A stretch of 64,000 nucleotides of DNA from Oceanobacillus salinisoli (GCF_009733865.1 NZ_WOFB01000002.1:62001-126000); one strand, 5' to 3'. Positions 34,338 to 43,820 are shown, counted from the first letter of the stretch. Numbers and translations are program-made. The notes: generated by a model not told the origin, from the letters alone.

Positions 34338-36794
34338 GTGAAGGTATTTATCCAATATTCAGTTATCTTTGGTATTTTCGTGCTTCTTTTTACATCTATT
34401 GGTCTTCAAAACCTAGACGCTGCATCACAGTCAACCACAATTGATCCGTTAATTGAAGAGGGTATAGGAGAAGGATTAAGTGAATTTGAAGTAATCATAA
34501 CCTTTCATGGAGATGAAGAACCGACAGAAGAAAATATAATTTTACTAGAAAGTATAGGTATTACTGAAGGGGTTTCGTTGTCTTCCCTTCCAATGGTAGC
34601 GGCAATATTAACCGGAAATCAGATTAGAACACTACAAAATCATGATTCAGTTCGATCTATTTATTTAAATTCAGAACTAGAATACTTCAACGAGGATTCA
34701 ACGAATATTACCGGGGTAGATAAAGTACGAACGGATAATGACTTCCGAGAACAAAATGGGGGGATGCCTGTATATGGTGAAGGTATAGGTGTAGTTGTTA
34801 ATGATAGTGGAGTCGATGGAACTCATCAAGATCATGCTTTTGGTAATCATCTAGTTCAAAATGTTATGGCGAACGTGAATCTGAATAGTCTATCCCCTGA
34901 ACTATTACCTATCACCTATTTGGAGAATGTACCAAACACTGACACGAATTCAGGACATGGTACACATGTAGCAGGGACAGTGGGTGGAACAGGGGAGATG
35001 TCAGGTGGAAAGTATGAAGGTGTAGCTCCTGGTGCAGACTTAATTGGTTATGGATCAGGCGCAGCCCTGTTTATATTGGATGCCATTGGAGGTTTTGATT
35101 ATGCTATAACCCATCAAACAGAGTATAACATCCGTGTCATTACCAATTCGTGGGGTTCTTCTGGAGACTTTGATCCAGACAATCCTATAAATATTGCAAG
35201 TAAGAAAGCGCATGACCGTGGTATTACAGTTTTATTTGCAGCTGGAAACTCTGGTCCTGGGGAAAATACACATAATCCCTACGCAAAAGCTCCATGGGTA
35301 ATATCTGTTGCTGCAGGAGATAAAGATGGAACATTAGCAGACTTTTCATCACGTGGAACAAAGGATGCTGGTGGTACTTTTGAAATGAATGGTGAAACTT
35401 GGACATGGAAGGACGAACCGACTATAACTGCACCAGGTGTTGATATAATCTCCACAAGAGTAATAGCACCTGTTTCTACACTAGCAATAGACAAGGATGC
35501 AGAATTAATCGATCCTGCACATGTACCGTATTATACAACAATGAGTGGAACATCCATGGCAACCCCCCATGTGGCTGGTATTGTTGCGTTGATGCTGGAG
35601 GCGAATCCATTATTATCTCCGGCAGAAGTGAAAGAATTACTACAACAAACAGCAACAAATATGCCAGGATATGAATCTTGGGAAGTTGGTGCCGGATATG
35701 TTAACGCTTATGCAGCAGTAGATGTAGCATTTGATACATCAAAAGACTATGGAAGCACAGTTAATATGTTTCAAACGTTTAACAGTGATGTAGAATCTAG
35801 TACATCTACAGAAGAATTTGAGGTAGATTATAATCCTTTGACAGATGTTTCAGATAATCAGTACACATTTGAAGTAGAAGAAGGATTAGGTAGTCTTATA
35901 GCAAAGGTAGATGCAGAGGGGTTACTTAGTCTGACAGGTAACCCGGTTAATTTAGTATTAATCGCCCCGGATGGAACAGAATATAGTTCAGGAATAAGTA
36001 TCCTATTTACACTCTATGGGGATAGAACGGTGTCAGTGAATGCGCCTATGGCTGGCACGTGGAAAGTTGAACTCCGCGGTCTAAGAGGTATTGAGGACAA
36101 TCCTTTTGGTACTGCTTTACCTGAAACAGTTCAAGGTACGTTAGCCTTTACGGAGGTAAGTGGTTATTCAGGATTAGATGATATAGAGGGACATCCTGCT
36201 TCTGCAGCAATTAAAATGGGAGTATCAGAGCGTCTTATTGATGGGTACTCCAACGGTAAGTATAAGCCAGATCACATTTTAAAAAGGGGGGAATTGGCAC
36301 AATATTTAGTAATGGGAGCTGGAATTCGCCAATCCCTCACCAATGAAGAAGGAGAATCTCCATTTATATCATCAGTTCTTATACAAGGTGCAGCATTAAA
36401 AGATGCAGAACAAGACCAAGATGGGGTTATGTTGTCGAACAGTAACGAAGATTTCAATGAGAATCAAGGTGTCATCAGAGCAGAACTTGCTTATTCTCTT
36501 GTGCAAAGTCTTGGACTTCAGAATATGGCTCAAGAAACGGACGGTGAAGTTACGGTACAATATGGGGACGAAAGAGTTGTTATTGAAGACGCAGCGGATA
36601 TACCGGAAGAATTAAAAGGATATGTACAAGTTGCATTAGATTTGAATATTATAAATGCATATTTTGATGTGGAACAAAATCCTTATGACCTTGAACCGAC
36701 CGTTACAGCAACTTTTTCACCGCTTGAGGAAGTCACACGTGGAGATTTTGCCGTAGCGATAACACGCTTTTACAATGCATTTTTGAATAATTAA
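34338..36794 (+). CDS. Secreted subtilisin-like serine protease (S8) with C-terminal S-layer homology region
   Basis: An 818-residue exported protease. GTG 34338 follows GGAGGGG. Residues 1-28 are a signal peptide ending near LDAAS; residues about 45-115 look like an I9-type propeptide. The triad is Asp156 (VVNDSGVDGTH), His207 (SGHGTHVAGT) and the Ser in MSGTSMATPHVAGIVALML near residue 405; the oxyanion Asn lies in AAGNSGPG. About 60-130 residues before the end, GYSNGKYKPDHILKRGELAQ and further segments match S-layer homology motifs that bind the secondary wall polymer. It would degrade extracellular protein while bound to the wall. A terminator follows. Confidence 0.93.
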   Translation: MKVFIQYSVIFGIFVLLFTSIGLQNLDAASQSTTIDPLIEEGIGEGLSEFEVIITFHGDEEPTEENIILLESIGITEGVSLSSLPMVAAILTGNQIRTLQNHDSVRSIYLNSELEYFNEDSTNITGVDKVRTDNDFREQNGGMPVYGEGIGVVVNDSGVDGTHQDHAFGNHLVQNVMANVNLNSLSPELLPITYLENVPNTDTNSGHGTHVAGTVGGTGEMSGGKYEGVAPGADLIGYGSGAALFILDAIGGFDYAITHQTEYNIRVITNSWGSSGDFDPDNPINIASKKAHDRGITVLFAAGNSGPGENTHNPYAKAPWVISVAAGDKDGTLADFSSRGTKDAGGTFEMNGETWTWKDEPTITAPGVDIISTRVIAPVSTLAIDKDAELIDPAHVPYYTTMSGTSMATPHVAGIVALMLEANPLLSPAEVKELLQQTATNMPGYESWEVGAGYVNAYAAVDVAFDTSKDYGSTVNMFQTFNSDVESSTSTEEFEVDYNPLTDVSDNQYTFEVEEGLGSLIAKVDAEGLLSLTGNPVNLVLIAPDGTEYSSGISILFTLYGDRTVSVNAPMAGTWKVELRGLRGIEDNPFGTALPETVQGTLAFTEVSGYSGLDDIEGHPASAAIKMGVSERLIDGYSNGKYKPDHILKRGELAQYLVMGAGIRQSLTNEEGESPFISSVLIQGAALKDAEQDQDGVMLSNSNEDFNENQGVIRAELAYSLVQSLGLQNMAQETDGEVTVQYGDERVVIEDAADIPEELKGYVQVALDLNIINAYFDVEQNPYDLEPTVTATFSPLEEVTRGDFAVAITRFYNAFLNN

Positions 36795-36801
36795 TGTTTC
36801 T

Positions 36802-36840
36802 AAGACCAGCTTTATTAGAAAATTGCTGGTCTTTTCTTTT
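36802..36840 (+). terminator. Terminator of the subtilase gene
   Basis: AAGACCAGC pairs with GCTGGTCTT and is followed by T-rich sequence. Confidence 0.85.
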
Positions 36841-36983
36841 TACCTGTAGATATTATTTCTAAACTGTAGCAGGAATAATTAACAAGGTCTGCATAATAAG
36901 TTATTCTTTTCAGTTATGATAATCAATTTGTATTATCTTTCCAAGAAACTCGGTGCTATGCTTTACATGAGGAGGGGAAAGAT

Positions 36984-37346
36984 ATGAGTTTTCGCTATGT
37001 ATGTATTGATCATGTTCAACTAGCTGCCCCGGCTGGCGGTGAGGAAGCAGCGAGAAAATTTTATCAGGATTTACTTGGTTTTCAGGAAGTAGAAAAACCT
37101 GCTTTATTAAAGAAAAATGGTGGGGTATGGTTCCAGGCAGGAACAGTACATATTCATATTGGGATGGAGAAGCCATTTACACCTGCTAAAAAGGCACACC
37201 CAGCCATACGAGTTAAAAACATTGAAAAGATGAAAGCATACCTAATAGAGAATCAGATTGAATTTCAAGAGGATCATAAATTGCCTGGAACTGTCCGTTT
37301 TTATTTATCAGATCCATTTGGGAACCGAATGGAGTTTTTAGAATGA
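36984..37346 (+). CDS. VOC-superfamily (glyoxalase-like) protein
   Basis: A 120-residue single-domain protein with two beta-alpha-beta-beta-beta modules: YVCIDHVQLAAPAGGEEAAR (first metal-ligand His), then VHIHIGMEKPF, HPAIRVKNIEKMKAYLIENQ and the classic end SDPFGNRMEFLE. Such proteins isomerise or dioxygenate small molecules or bind antibiotics; the ligand is unknown. GGAGGGGAAAG precedes the ATG. Decayed genes follow. Confidence 0.85.
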   Translation: MSFRYVCIDHVQLAAPAGGEEAARKFYQDLLGFQEVEKPALLKKNGGVWFQAGTVHIHIGMEKPFTPAKKAHPAIRVKNIEKMKAYLIENQIEFQEDHKLPGTVRFYLSDPFGNRMEFLE

Positions 37347-37379
37347 GAGCAAGATTAACTCATCGCTTTCAGATGAAGA

Positions 37380-37555
37380 CAGCAGCATTAGTATTCAGCA
37401 TGTATGTTGATTGGTTTAATTGTTGGGACAATTGTAGCTGCATTTATGGGGGAAAGTTGATTTTACTGCTGTAACAGTAGCGTCCTATTTCCATATGGCA
37501 CAGCCATTCCGGTAATTGTCATTCTATTCAGATTGGTTTTGAAATAGAGGTAATC
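37380..37555 (+). pseudogene. Decayed fragment resembling a xanthine/uracil permease
   Basis: Joining frames around a one-base shift near 37455 gives LIGLIVGTIVAAFMG, then KVDFTAVTVASYFHMAQPF. This pattern is found in the nucleobase:cation symporter-2 family (PbuX/XanP type). Both ends are missing, so it is a small remnant. Confidence is limited by its length. Confidence 0.4.
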
Positions 37556-37610
37556 CATACTTTAGACAGGAATATACTAAATTAAGGTTAACTTTATAGT
37601 GGGGAATAGA

Positions 37611-38169
37611 ATGAGAAAAAGAATTTTGAAGATAATAGCTATCATTTTTGCAAGTATTATTACTGCTTATCTTGGCTGGATTGATATAATTAATAGAGAA
37701 ATATAATGTGGATAATATTATTATTTTACACGGAAATTCTATGGTGCTTCCACTGTACTGTTGACAAGTGGAGAAGGATCTGCCACCCGAGGTAAAAAGG
37801 CATCATAGCAGATAATAGCTATACAACCGTCAAAGAAGAGTTGCCCTTTCAATTAATACATCTTTATAATCTGCCAGCATTTCCATTACTTGATTTGACA
37901 AGCTGGATGACCAAGATTCGGTCAGGCTTTAAGTTTGACGAGGCATCAGTAATTGATCAAGTTAAAAATAATACGTTGCCATTTCTCATGTTCATGGGGA
38001 AGAGAATGAACTAGTTCCAGTAGATATGGCTTACCAATCGTATGAAGCAGCGGGTGGAGATAAGGAACTTTGAATTGTTCCTGGAGCAGGTCACACGGAC
38101 GCATGTGAAGTGGCTACAATAGAATATCAGGAAAGGTTATTACACTTTTTAGAGAAACTAACAGATTAA
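37611..38169 (+). pseudogene. Decayed alpha/beta-hydrolase gene
   Basis: Starts as MRKRILKIIAIIFASIITAY with a membrane anchor and then breaks several times. Readable pieces are IADNSYTTVKEELPFQLIHL, DEASVIDQVKNNTLPFL, VPVDMAYQSYEAAGGDKEL and IVPGAGHTDACEV with a helical end at LLHFLEKLTD. The GAGHTDA histidine and the order of segments match membrane-anchored hydrolases such as the intact gene at 45631-46587. The nucleophile region is lost. At least three frame or stop lesions are visible. Confidence 0.7.
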
Positions 38170-38171
38170 AA

Positions 38172-38196
38172 AACTGCTAATCCATTGATTAGCAGC
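38172..38196. terminator. Terminator between the pseudogene and the EamA-type gene
   Basis: CTGCTAATC and GATTAGCAG form a stem between two convergent transcription units; A and T runs flank it. Confidence 0.6.
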
Positions 38197-38197
38197 C

Positions 38198-39154
38198 CTA
38201 ATTACCACTAGAAACCTTCTTTATGGTGAGTACCTTTTTCCGGTTTTTAAATGAGGAATTCATACTATGTAGGATCATTCCGACAATCACAAGCCCCATT
38301 CCAATGAAGGATAATAAGCTTGGTATCGGCAAACTTAAAAATAACACTTCCCCAATTAAGGCAAATATTACTTCCCCGGACTGTGTTGCCTCTACGCCAG
38401 CGAGTTTCTGATTATCATGACGAACCAGTTCTGTAGCATAGAAGAATAAGGCCGTTGCGACTATACCGGAAGATACAGCAACGATCAACGTTTGCATTAT
38501 TTGACTAGGAGTGGGCAGCCCATGGGCAATTCCTCCGTAGATGGATAAAAGCACCCAAAACGGAAGCGATGCAATCGTCATCCCAAGAATTCGCTCAAAT
38601 GTATTTAACTCTCCGTTAACGACTTGCATCATTTTTCGATTACCAAGTGGATAGGCAAATGCAGAAATGATTAATGGAACCACACATAAGATAACACTTA
38701 TGATTGTCACCGATGAAGTATGGTCCATTTGCATAATGAATACACCGATTAGAATGATGAAGGAGATTAGTATACTTTGAACAGGTATTCGTTGCTTTTT
38801 GTTTTTATCCAAAAAAGGAACGAGCAGAGACCCCGCAACAATCGTTAGCTGAAAGGTTGCTGCCACAAGCCATCCTGGACCATACACTGTTGCGAACGTC
38901 AGTGGTGCATAAAATAGACCGAAACCCACTGTACTCCAAACAAGCCATGGTAATGGATTATTTTTTAAATGCAGTAATACGGTTTTGACATTTTGCTGAT
39001 ATCCGACAATGATCAGTAGAATTGGCAGCATAAACATAAATCGTAATGATGCACTCCACACCCAGCTGCCACCTTCCAATTCCATGGAACGGTTCAGTAC
39101 AAACGTCACAGAAAAAAACAATGCCCCTAAAAGTCCAATTAAAATTGCCTTCAT
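38198..39154 (-). CDS. DMT-superfamily transporter (EamA-like / multidrug efflux type)
   Basis: A 318-residue protein with about ten TM helices. It starts MKAILIGLLGALFFSVTFVL, then NRSMELEGGSWVWSASLRFM, followed by helices such as FGLFYAPLTFATVYGPGWLV and LVIVGMILHSM near the C-terminus. This fits the multidrug-resistance efflux branch of the drug/metabolite transporter family. ATG 39154 has GGGGTGAT upstream; an upstream Met at 39169 overlaps the ribosome-binding site. Substrate unknown. A family TIR element lies 150 bp upstream of its start. Confidence 0.8.
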   Translation of the reverse strand: MKAILIGLLGALFFSVTFVLNRSMELEGGSWVWSASLRFMFMLPILLIIVGYQQNVKTVLLHLKNNPLPWLVWSTVGFGLFYAPLTFATVYGPGWLVAATFQLTIVAGSLLVPFLDKNKKQRIPVQSILISFIILIGVFIMQMDHTSSVTIISVILCVVPLIISAFAYPLGNRKMMQVVNGELNTFERILGMTIASLPFWVLLSIYGGIAHGLPTPSQIMQTLIVAVSSGIVATALFFYATELVRHDNQKLAGVEATQSGEVIFALIGEVLFLSLPIPSLLSFIGMGLVIVGMILHSMNSSFKNRKKVLTIKKVSSGN

Positions 39155-39309
39155 ACAATCACCCCACAAATAAAGCAGCTATTACCTATCATAGCAGAAA
39201 TTGGAGTGGAATGATGGAAAATTGCCAAAATTATATATTAAATTTTAAATACATACATAAAGGATGCTCTTGTTTTCATATAATGGAAAGAATGTGCGTA
39301 TGCCCTGAT

Positions 39310-39589
39310 AGAGAGTGTTCAAAAAGTCCGGTGAAAAGGACACATCTATATAGGGGACCTTCTACTAAAACCGCCCACGTCCTTGAAAAAGAAAAACACT
39401 TTTTCTGCGTGCGATGTACCGCTGACGAAGTGTTCCTTGTCCTGTGGGCAACGTAGAAGTCACCACAACACGCGCAAGCTCGTTGGCTCGCTTTTCCGTT
39501 GCTCACGTATTAACTGCATACGTTCCGCTACTCAAAGCTTCGCCGCCTCGAACTTCTCGGTCCTTTTCATCCTCCTTTTTGAACACACA
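39310..39589 (+). mobile_element. Small TIR element (MITE-like), copy 1
   Basis: 280 bp bounded by GTGTTCAAAAAG and CTTTTTGAACAC, with inner extension CCGGTGAAAAGGAC facing GGTCCTTTTCATCC. It codes for no transposase. Flanks CTGAT and CTTAT are a near-match for a 5-bp target duplication. The internal arms CGCCCACGTCC and GTGGGCAACG can fold. It occupies the gap 39155-39696. Confidence 0.8.
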
Positions 39590-39696
39590 CTTATAGGCTG
39601 TATTTATAAAAGAAAATGCAGGAAGATAGAGATTTTTGACGAATAATATAGATATAGTTCTACAGGCGCATTTCAGGGAAAAGGAGCGTGTAACCA

Positions 39697-40158
39697 TTGA
39701 ATAGTATGTCGGAAAGTTTTTGGAGTCTATATATTACTATTTTCTCACTAGCATTCATAACTAGCGTGGTTTACTGGGTTATCCGAAGATATAGTCCATT
39801 AGCAGCTATTGCGTTAATATTATCCCCACTTTTACCATTAGTAGCCTTTGTCTATACGGTGCAGAGAACCTCAGGAAACGAATATGAATATTTGAGGGAG
39901 CAACTTCAATCAAATGATTGGCTCGCTATTTCTTTAACTGTCGGATATGTTTATATCGCATCATGGTTACTATTCGTCCTCGTAGATGTATGTATAAAAA
40001 TAGGCAAGATACCATACGTGAATGAAAAGCTAAAATGGTTTTGGAATAAATGCCATTATTATGTAGACCTTGTTTTTCATTGGATTCGTGATAAGTGGCC
40101 CGGTATGAAAAAAACAGAGAAGGAAACGTATGAAGAACCAAAAAGAGAAAGTCAATGA
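39697..40158 (+). CDS. Uncharacterised membrane protein, 153 aa
   Basis: TTG 39697 has AAGGAGC nine bases upstream; an ATG nine bases later is an alternative. Three hydrophobic segments lie at residues about 10-27, 34-53 and 80-100 (VYIASWLLFVLVDVCIKIG), followed by a charged tail ending ETYEEPKRESQ. No family recognised. It is followed 17 bases later by the HhH protein gene, and the two are probably one operon. The pair sits between two copies of the small TIR element. Confidence 0.6.
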   Translation: MNSMSESFWSLYITIFSLAFITSVVYWVIRRYSPLAAIALILSPLLPLVAFVYTVQRTSGNEYEYLREQLQSNDWLAISLTVGYVYIASWLLFVLVDVCIKIGKIPYVNEKLKWFWNKCHYYVDLVFHWIRDKWPGMKKTEKETYEEPKRESQ

Positions 40159-40175
40159 AAGAAGGTAGCATACTA

Positions 40176-40631
40176 ATGAAAAATCCAACACTTCCATTAA
40201 CACAAAGAGAACGAACAAATTTACGGAAAGCAAAAGTGAAGTTAGCGGAAATTGCTGATATAGAACTGGATCTCCTAAAAGCAGTTTTGGATACGACGCT
40301 GAATCGTGCAAAAGAACTTAAGGCACTTGCTGTTTTTCAGCGCATTCCGTCCATTGGCTATCATCTTGCAGATAAACTTGTATATCAGGTGAATCTGTAT
40401 TCACTGGAAGAAGTAAAGACAAAGGATGCTGCAAAATTATTGGATCAACTGGAAATAAAATTAGGTGTATGGACAGATCCTTGTGTGGAAGATCAATTAC
40501 GCTGTGTTATTCATTATGCTAATCATCCGGACTTCCCGAAACCTTGGTATGAATTCACAGGAGAAAGAAAGCGTTTTCGCTCATTGAATGGCTATCCGAG
40601 CACCAGACCGGCCAAAGCATGGAATGAATAG
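40176..40631 (+). CDS. Helix-hairpin-helix protein of the Cdd1 ('pathogenicity locus') family
   Basis: A 151-residue protein. ATG 40176 follows AGAAGG; a start at 40155 overlaps the upstream gene. Residues about 45-80 (ALAVFQRIPSIGYHLADKLV and YQVNLYSLEEVKTKDAAKLL) form a helix-hairpin-helix. The second half has GVWTDPCVEDQLRCVIHYAN and HPDFPKPWYEFTGERKRFR, the text typical of the Cdd1 family. HhH units usually bind DNA without sequence preference; the family's biological role is not known to me. Confidence 0.75.
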   Translation: MKNPTLPLTQRERTNLRKAKVKLAEIADIELDLLKAVLDTTLNRAKELKALAVFQRIPSIGYHLADKLVYQVNLYSLEEVKTKDAAKLLDQLEIKLGVWTDPCVEDQLRCVIHYANHPDFPKPWYEFTGERKRFRSLNGYPSTRPAKAWNE

Positions 40632-40692
40632 TTCTCTAATAAACGGTACTTAGAATAGAGGAAGGTCTTGCTTCAGGTGAAGAGAAACTTAT

Positions 40693-40910
40693 AGAGGATG
40701 TTCAAAAAGTCCGGTGAAAAGGACACATCGATAGAGGACCTTATACTAAAACCGCCCACGTCCTGTGGGCAACGTAGAAGTCACCACATCCTGTGGAAGC
40801 TCGTTGGCTTGCTTTTCCGTTGCTCACGTATTAACTGCATACGTTCCGCTACTCAAAGCTTCACCGCCTCGAACTTCTCGGTCCTTTTCATCCTCCTTTT
40901 TGAACACGCA
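40693..40910 (+). mobile_element. Small TIR element (MITE-like), copy 2 (internally deleted)
   Basis: 218 bp, same orientation as copy 1, flanked by the perfect 5-bp duplication CTTAT on both sides (40688-40692 and 40911-40915). Compared with copy 1 it lacks about 60 bp between two GTCCT repeats. It lies in the gap 40632-41099; nothing else is visible there. Confidence 0.85.
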
Positions 40911-41099
40911 CTTATAAATGTTTACACTGATAGGAAGTTTTACTTTATTGAATCTATCGAGATCTTAAGACGGGTTCTTGAACTTTGCCGCGAATGAGTG
41001 CAAGGGCTATAAGCCAATTATATGAGTTCATCTCATATTGTGTGGGAAACCGGTAAGGCATTGCAGATGGTTACTTGGCAGTTAAGTTAGGAGGATAAC

Positions 41100-41756
41100 A
41101 TGCGATATATATCGGAGTTTACCTTTTCATTTATGGTTACTTTCGTTTTGTTGTTATTCTTTAATGACCTTATATTCACTGTTCTATCTGCACCTTTTAC
41201 TTTCTTATTAAATGTATTAGAAATAGATGTTGGATCGGAAGCAGGTATCTTTTTTCAGCTATTATTTTTAATTGGGCTGTTTGCTTTTTTGTATATCGTG
41301 ATAAAAAAAATAAGATGGTTTATGGATAGACAAAAATTCCCCTTATTTTGGTTGAATTTTGCCAACCTTATTATTCTACTAGTCATTACTCATGCTATGG
41401 CTGCTCCGTACTTTTATACAGATAACTATCTAAAAGCTAAAGGAAATGAGTTAGTTCATGATTATTATCAATTATTTGAGGGAGGCATTACGGATGCAGA
41501 GATGGCTGAAATTGCAGAAAAGACACTTGTCATGGGAAAAAGGAGAACAATTGAGTATGACTATCCAACAACTGCATTACAGAAAATTGAAGATGAAGAT
41601 ATTACACGAAAGCCTCATCATTTTCTCTATCATGTTGTTCTTACTGAAGTAGTCGATACCGGAAATGGACCTAAAGAGCATACCGTAGAATACATCTTTA
41701 CGATTAAATGGGAGAAATACCGATTTCTAATTAATGGGATAGAATATGTTGGATAG
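41100..41756 (+). CDS. Uncharacterised membrane protein with external domain, 218 aa
   Basis: ATG 41100 follows TAGGAGGATAAC. Three TM helices at residues about 8-40, 48-66 and 82-102 (FANLIILLVITHAMAAPYFY) are followed by a 110-residue soluble domain that should face outward. It contains KGNELVHDYYQLFEGGITDA and EYIFTIKWEKYRFLINGIEY. The domain looks like a small beta-rich fold of the NTF2/DUF4878 type, but I cannot name it. Monocistronic. Confidence 0.6.
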   Translation: MRYISEFTFSFMVTFVLLLFFNDLIFTVLSAPFTFLLNVLEIDVGSEAGIFFQLLFLIGLFAFLYIVIKKIRWFMDRQKFPLFWLNFANLIILLVITHAMAAPYFYTDNYLKAKGNELVHDYYQLFEGGITDAEMAEIAEKTLVMGKRRTIEYDYPTTALQKIEDEDITRKPHHFLYHVVLTEVVDTGNGPKEHTVEYIFTIKWEKYRFLINGIEYVG

Positions 41757-41828
41757 TCCACTGTTTACTGAATCACTTCCTTATAAAGGCAAACATACAA
41801 TAGATAAACGGCAAAAGGAGTGTATATA

Positions 41829-42479
41829 GTGGTAAGGTATGTGTGGGGTGTGGACTCGTCGACCAATGTAACACCAGAGCTATTAAGCTGTGTTGAAAAT
41901 AATTATGGGAGGCCGGTATTTTGGGCGCGGTATTTGACAACCGTACCAAATGCATCAGAAGGACTTACGACAGAAGAGATCAATTTTTTAAGGGGAGAAA
42001 ACATTAAAATACTCCCTATATACAATGACTTTAGGGAAGCTGTTGGTTACAGACAAGGAGCAGTAGCATCTGCAAATGCAACATTTCATGCTGCGAGGTT
42101 AGGGTTTCCTAGGGGAACTTATATTTTTGCAAATGTAGAGAGATTTTTTAATGTAGATCCTGCTTGGATAAGAGGATGGGTGGAATCCATGTATAACAGT
42201 GGATACAAAGTTGGAATCTACAACGACCCGGTAGAAGGTGATTTTGATGAAGCATTCTGTCAGGCTGCAAGAGAAAATAACCAAGTTCAAATCCAGTCTG
42301 TTTTATGGAGTGCAGAACCGGAGATTGGAACCACCTCGCCAAACCAGGCTCCTTCCTTCAATCCCGAAACTCCAAACTGTGAAAGCAATGTATGGTTATG
42401 GCAGTATGGAAGAGATTCAGAAGCATGCCCTATTGATACCAATCTTGCAGATGATCGCATATTGCCTTCCCTTTGGTAG
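41829..42479 (+). CDS. Glycoside-hydrolase-like protein (DUF1906, Rv2525c type)
   Basis: A 216-residue TIM-barrel protein starting MVRYVWGVDSSTNVTPELLS. WGVD at strand 1, PVFWARYL, ENIKILPIYNDF, PRGTYIFANVERFFNVDPAW and GYKVGIYND follow the DUF1906 pattern, which is related to GH25 muramidases. VWLWQYGRDSEACPIDTNLA closes the barrel. GTG 41829 is chosen because AAAGGAG lies eight bases before it; GTG 41820 overlaps that site. There is no signal peptide, so an intracellular or spore location is possible. Catalysis is unproven for the family. The third TIR element copy follows 86 bp downstream. Confidence 0.78.
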   Translation: MVRYVWGVDSSTNVTPELLSCVENNYGRPVFWARYLTTVPNASEGLTTEEINFLRGENIKILPIYNDFREAVGYRQGAVASANATFHAARLGFPRGTYIFANVERFFNVDPAWIRGWVESMYNSGYKVGIYNDPVEGDFDEAFCQAARENNQVQIQSVLWSAEPEIGTTSPNQAPSFNPETPNCESNVWLWQYGRDSEACPIDTNLADDRILPSLW

Positions 42480-42565
42480 TGGCAGTCTAAAGCTGTGCAA
42501 TGGGTTAAACAATCCAGGTAAGCCTCTGATCAGATATCATCTATCTGGTTCAAATTTACTATACG

Positions 42566-42892
42566 TGCGTGTTCAAAAAGGAGGATGAAAAGGATCGGTC
42601 GGCTAAGATCGCAACGTCCTGGGACTGCGGTTACTCGTTCCACCGAAAACATTTGTTGCGAACGCCGACACTAGCACGTCCTGTGCGCCCTAAAGTTCGA
42701 GGTGGCGAAGCTTTGAGTAGCGGGCCCCGAGCGTGTTGTGGTGACTTCTACGTTGCCCACAAGAAAGGAACACTTCGTTAGCGATACATCGCACGCAGAA
42801 AAAGTGTTTTTCTTTTTCAAGGACGTGGGCGGTTTTAGTAGAGGTCCCCTATATAGATGTGTCATTTTCACCGGACTTTTTGAACATCCTCC
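42566..42892 (-). mobile_element. Small TIR element (MITE-like), copy 3 (inverted, longest)
   Basis: 327 bp, opposite orientation to copies 1 and 2, flanked by the perfect 5-bp duplication ATACG (42561-42565 and 42893-42897). It has the same ends (TGCGTGTTCAAAAAGGAGGA and TTTTTGAACATCCTCC) and the same middle as copy 1, plus about 60 extra bases near its left end. The gap 42893-43121 after it shows nothing I can name. Confidence 0.85.
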
Positions 42893-43121
42893 ATACGGAA
42901 ATAATGGCTTGTTCCTGGATTGTTTTCGCTATAAGACGGACAAGGTATAGAAGCTACAAAACCGAGAACACTAAAGATGTTTTGTAAGGTAAGTTATGTC
43001 ATAAACAGGCGGATAAAGTAAAAAAAATTAATCCTCAAACGACAGAAATAGACCTATCATAACGAATTAAAATAATAGATGAAATGATACTCATTGGAGA
43101 AATCCAGAATATAGATAGTGA

Positions 43122-43634
43122 GTGATATTTTTGTGTGAAAAAGTAGTGTCCTTTCCTCCTGTATTGCCGGAACACCCTAAAGTACTTATCCTGGGTTCGA
43201 TGCCAAGTGTTCAATCACTGGAAAAGCAACAGTATTATGGAAATCCCCGGAATCATTTTTGGCCGATATTATTTGAATTGTTTGGCGTTGAGGAAATAAA
43301 GGAATATGATAAACGAATTGAATTTGCAAAGCAACATGGAATTGCTTTGTGGGATACGATTGCTGCTTGTTACCGGGAAGGGAGTTTGGATGCTTCGATT
43401 TCAGATGAGGAACCAAATGATATTTTAGGGATCGTAAAGAATTATCCAACCTTGCGACTGATTGCCTGTAATGGGACAAAGGCCTATGAAACCTTTCAAA
43501 AGAACTTCGATACCAAAGAATTGGAACAGGTTCACGTCATGAAAATGCCTTCCACGAGTCCGATCCCTGGGCGTTATACTAAAACCTTTGCTGAAAAAGT
43601 ACAAGCCTGGCGGGAGATTTTAAATCATATATGA
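43122..43634 (+). CDS. DNA-deoxyinosine glycosylase (UDG superfamily, family 6)
   Basis: A 170-residue repair enzyme. PKVLILGSMPSVQSLEKQQY followed by YGNPRNHFWPILFELFG is the active-site region of the hypoxanthine-DNA glycosylase/Mug-like branch; HGIALWDTIAACYREGSLDA and the C-terminal MKMPSTSPIPGRYTKTFAEK correspond to the DNA-binding loops. It would remove deaminated bases (hypoxanthine, perhaps uracil). Start codon GTG 43122 has only a weak ribosome-binding site; a TTG nine bases later is possible. Confidence 0.8.
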   Translation: MIFLCEKVVSFPPVLPEHPKVLILGSMPSVQSLEKQQYYGNPRNHFWPILFELFGVEEIKEYDKRIEFAKQHGIALWDTIAACYREGSLDASISDEEPNDILGIVKNYPTLRLIACNGTKAYETFQKNFDTKELEQVHVMKMPSTSPIPGRYTKTFAEKVQAWREILNHI

Positions 43635-43676
43635 GCAGGTTCCTCAATAAGATATATAGTGTGTTAAAATAATGCG

Positions 43677-43820
43677 GCGGGGTACAGGAAACGAGCCGTA
43701 AGTTCCGCCAACTTACGGCTCGTACAGAGTCCTGCAACATTAGGCTACTCGTTTATCAGGGTTTCCCGAAAAAAAGTAATCACTTAAACCAGACGGTAAA
43801 TAGTGAATTACTTTTTTTCT
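43677..43820 (+). ncRNA. Antisense antitoxin RNA (RatA-like), pair 2
   Basis: A TAAAAT box at 43665-43670 would start the RNA near 43677. Its 5' part holds a perfect 13-bp hairpin, CGAGCCGTAAGTT with AACTTACGGCTCG (43692-43722). It ends with a hairpin AGTAATCACT/AGTGAATTACT and seven T residues (about 43776-43818), overlapping the last codons of the toxin gene on the other strand. GTACAGG occurs near the 5' end, as in pair 1. Layout and position match pair 1; the promoter -35 is poor. Confidence 0.6.
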
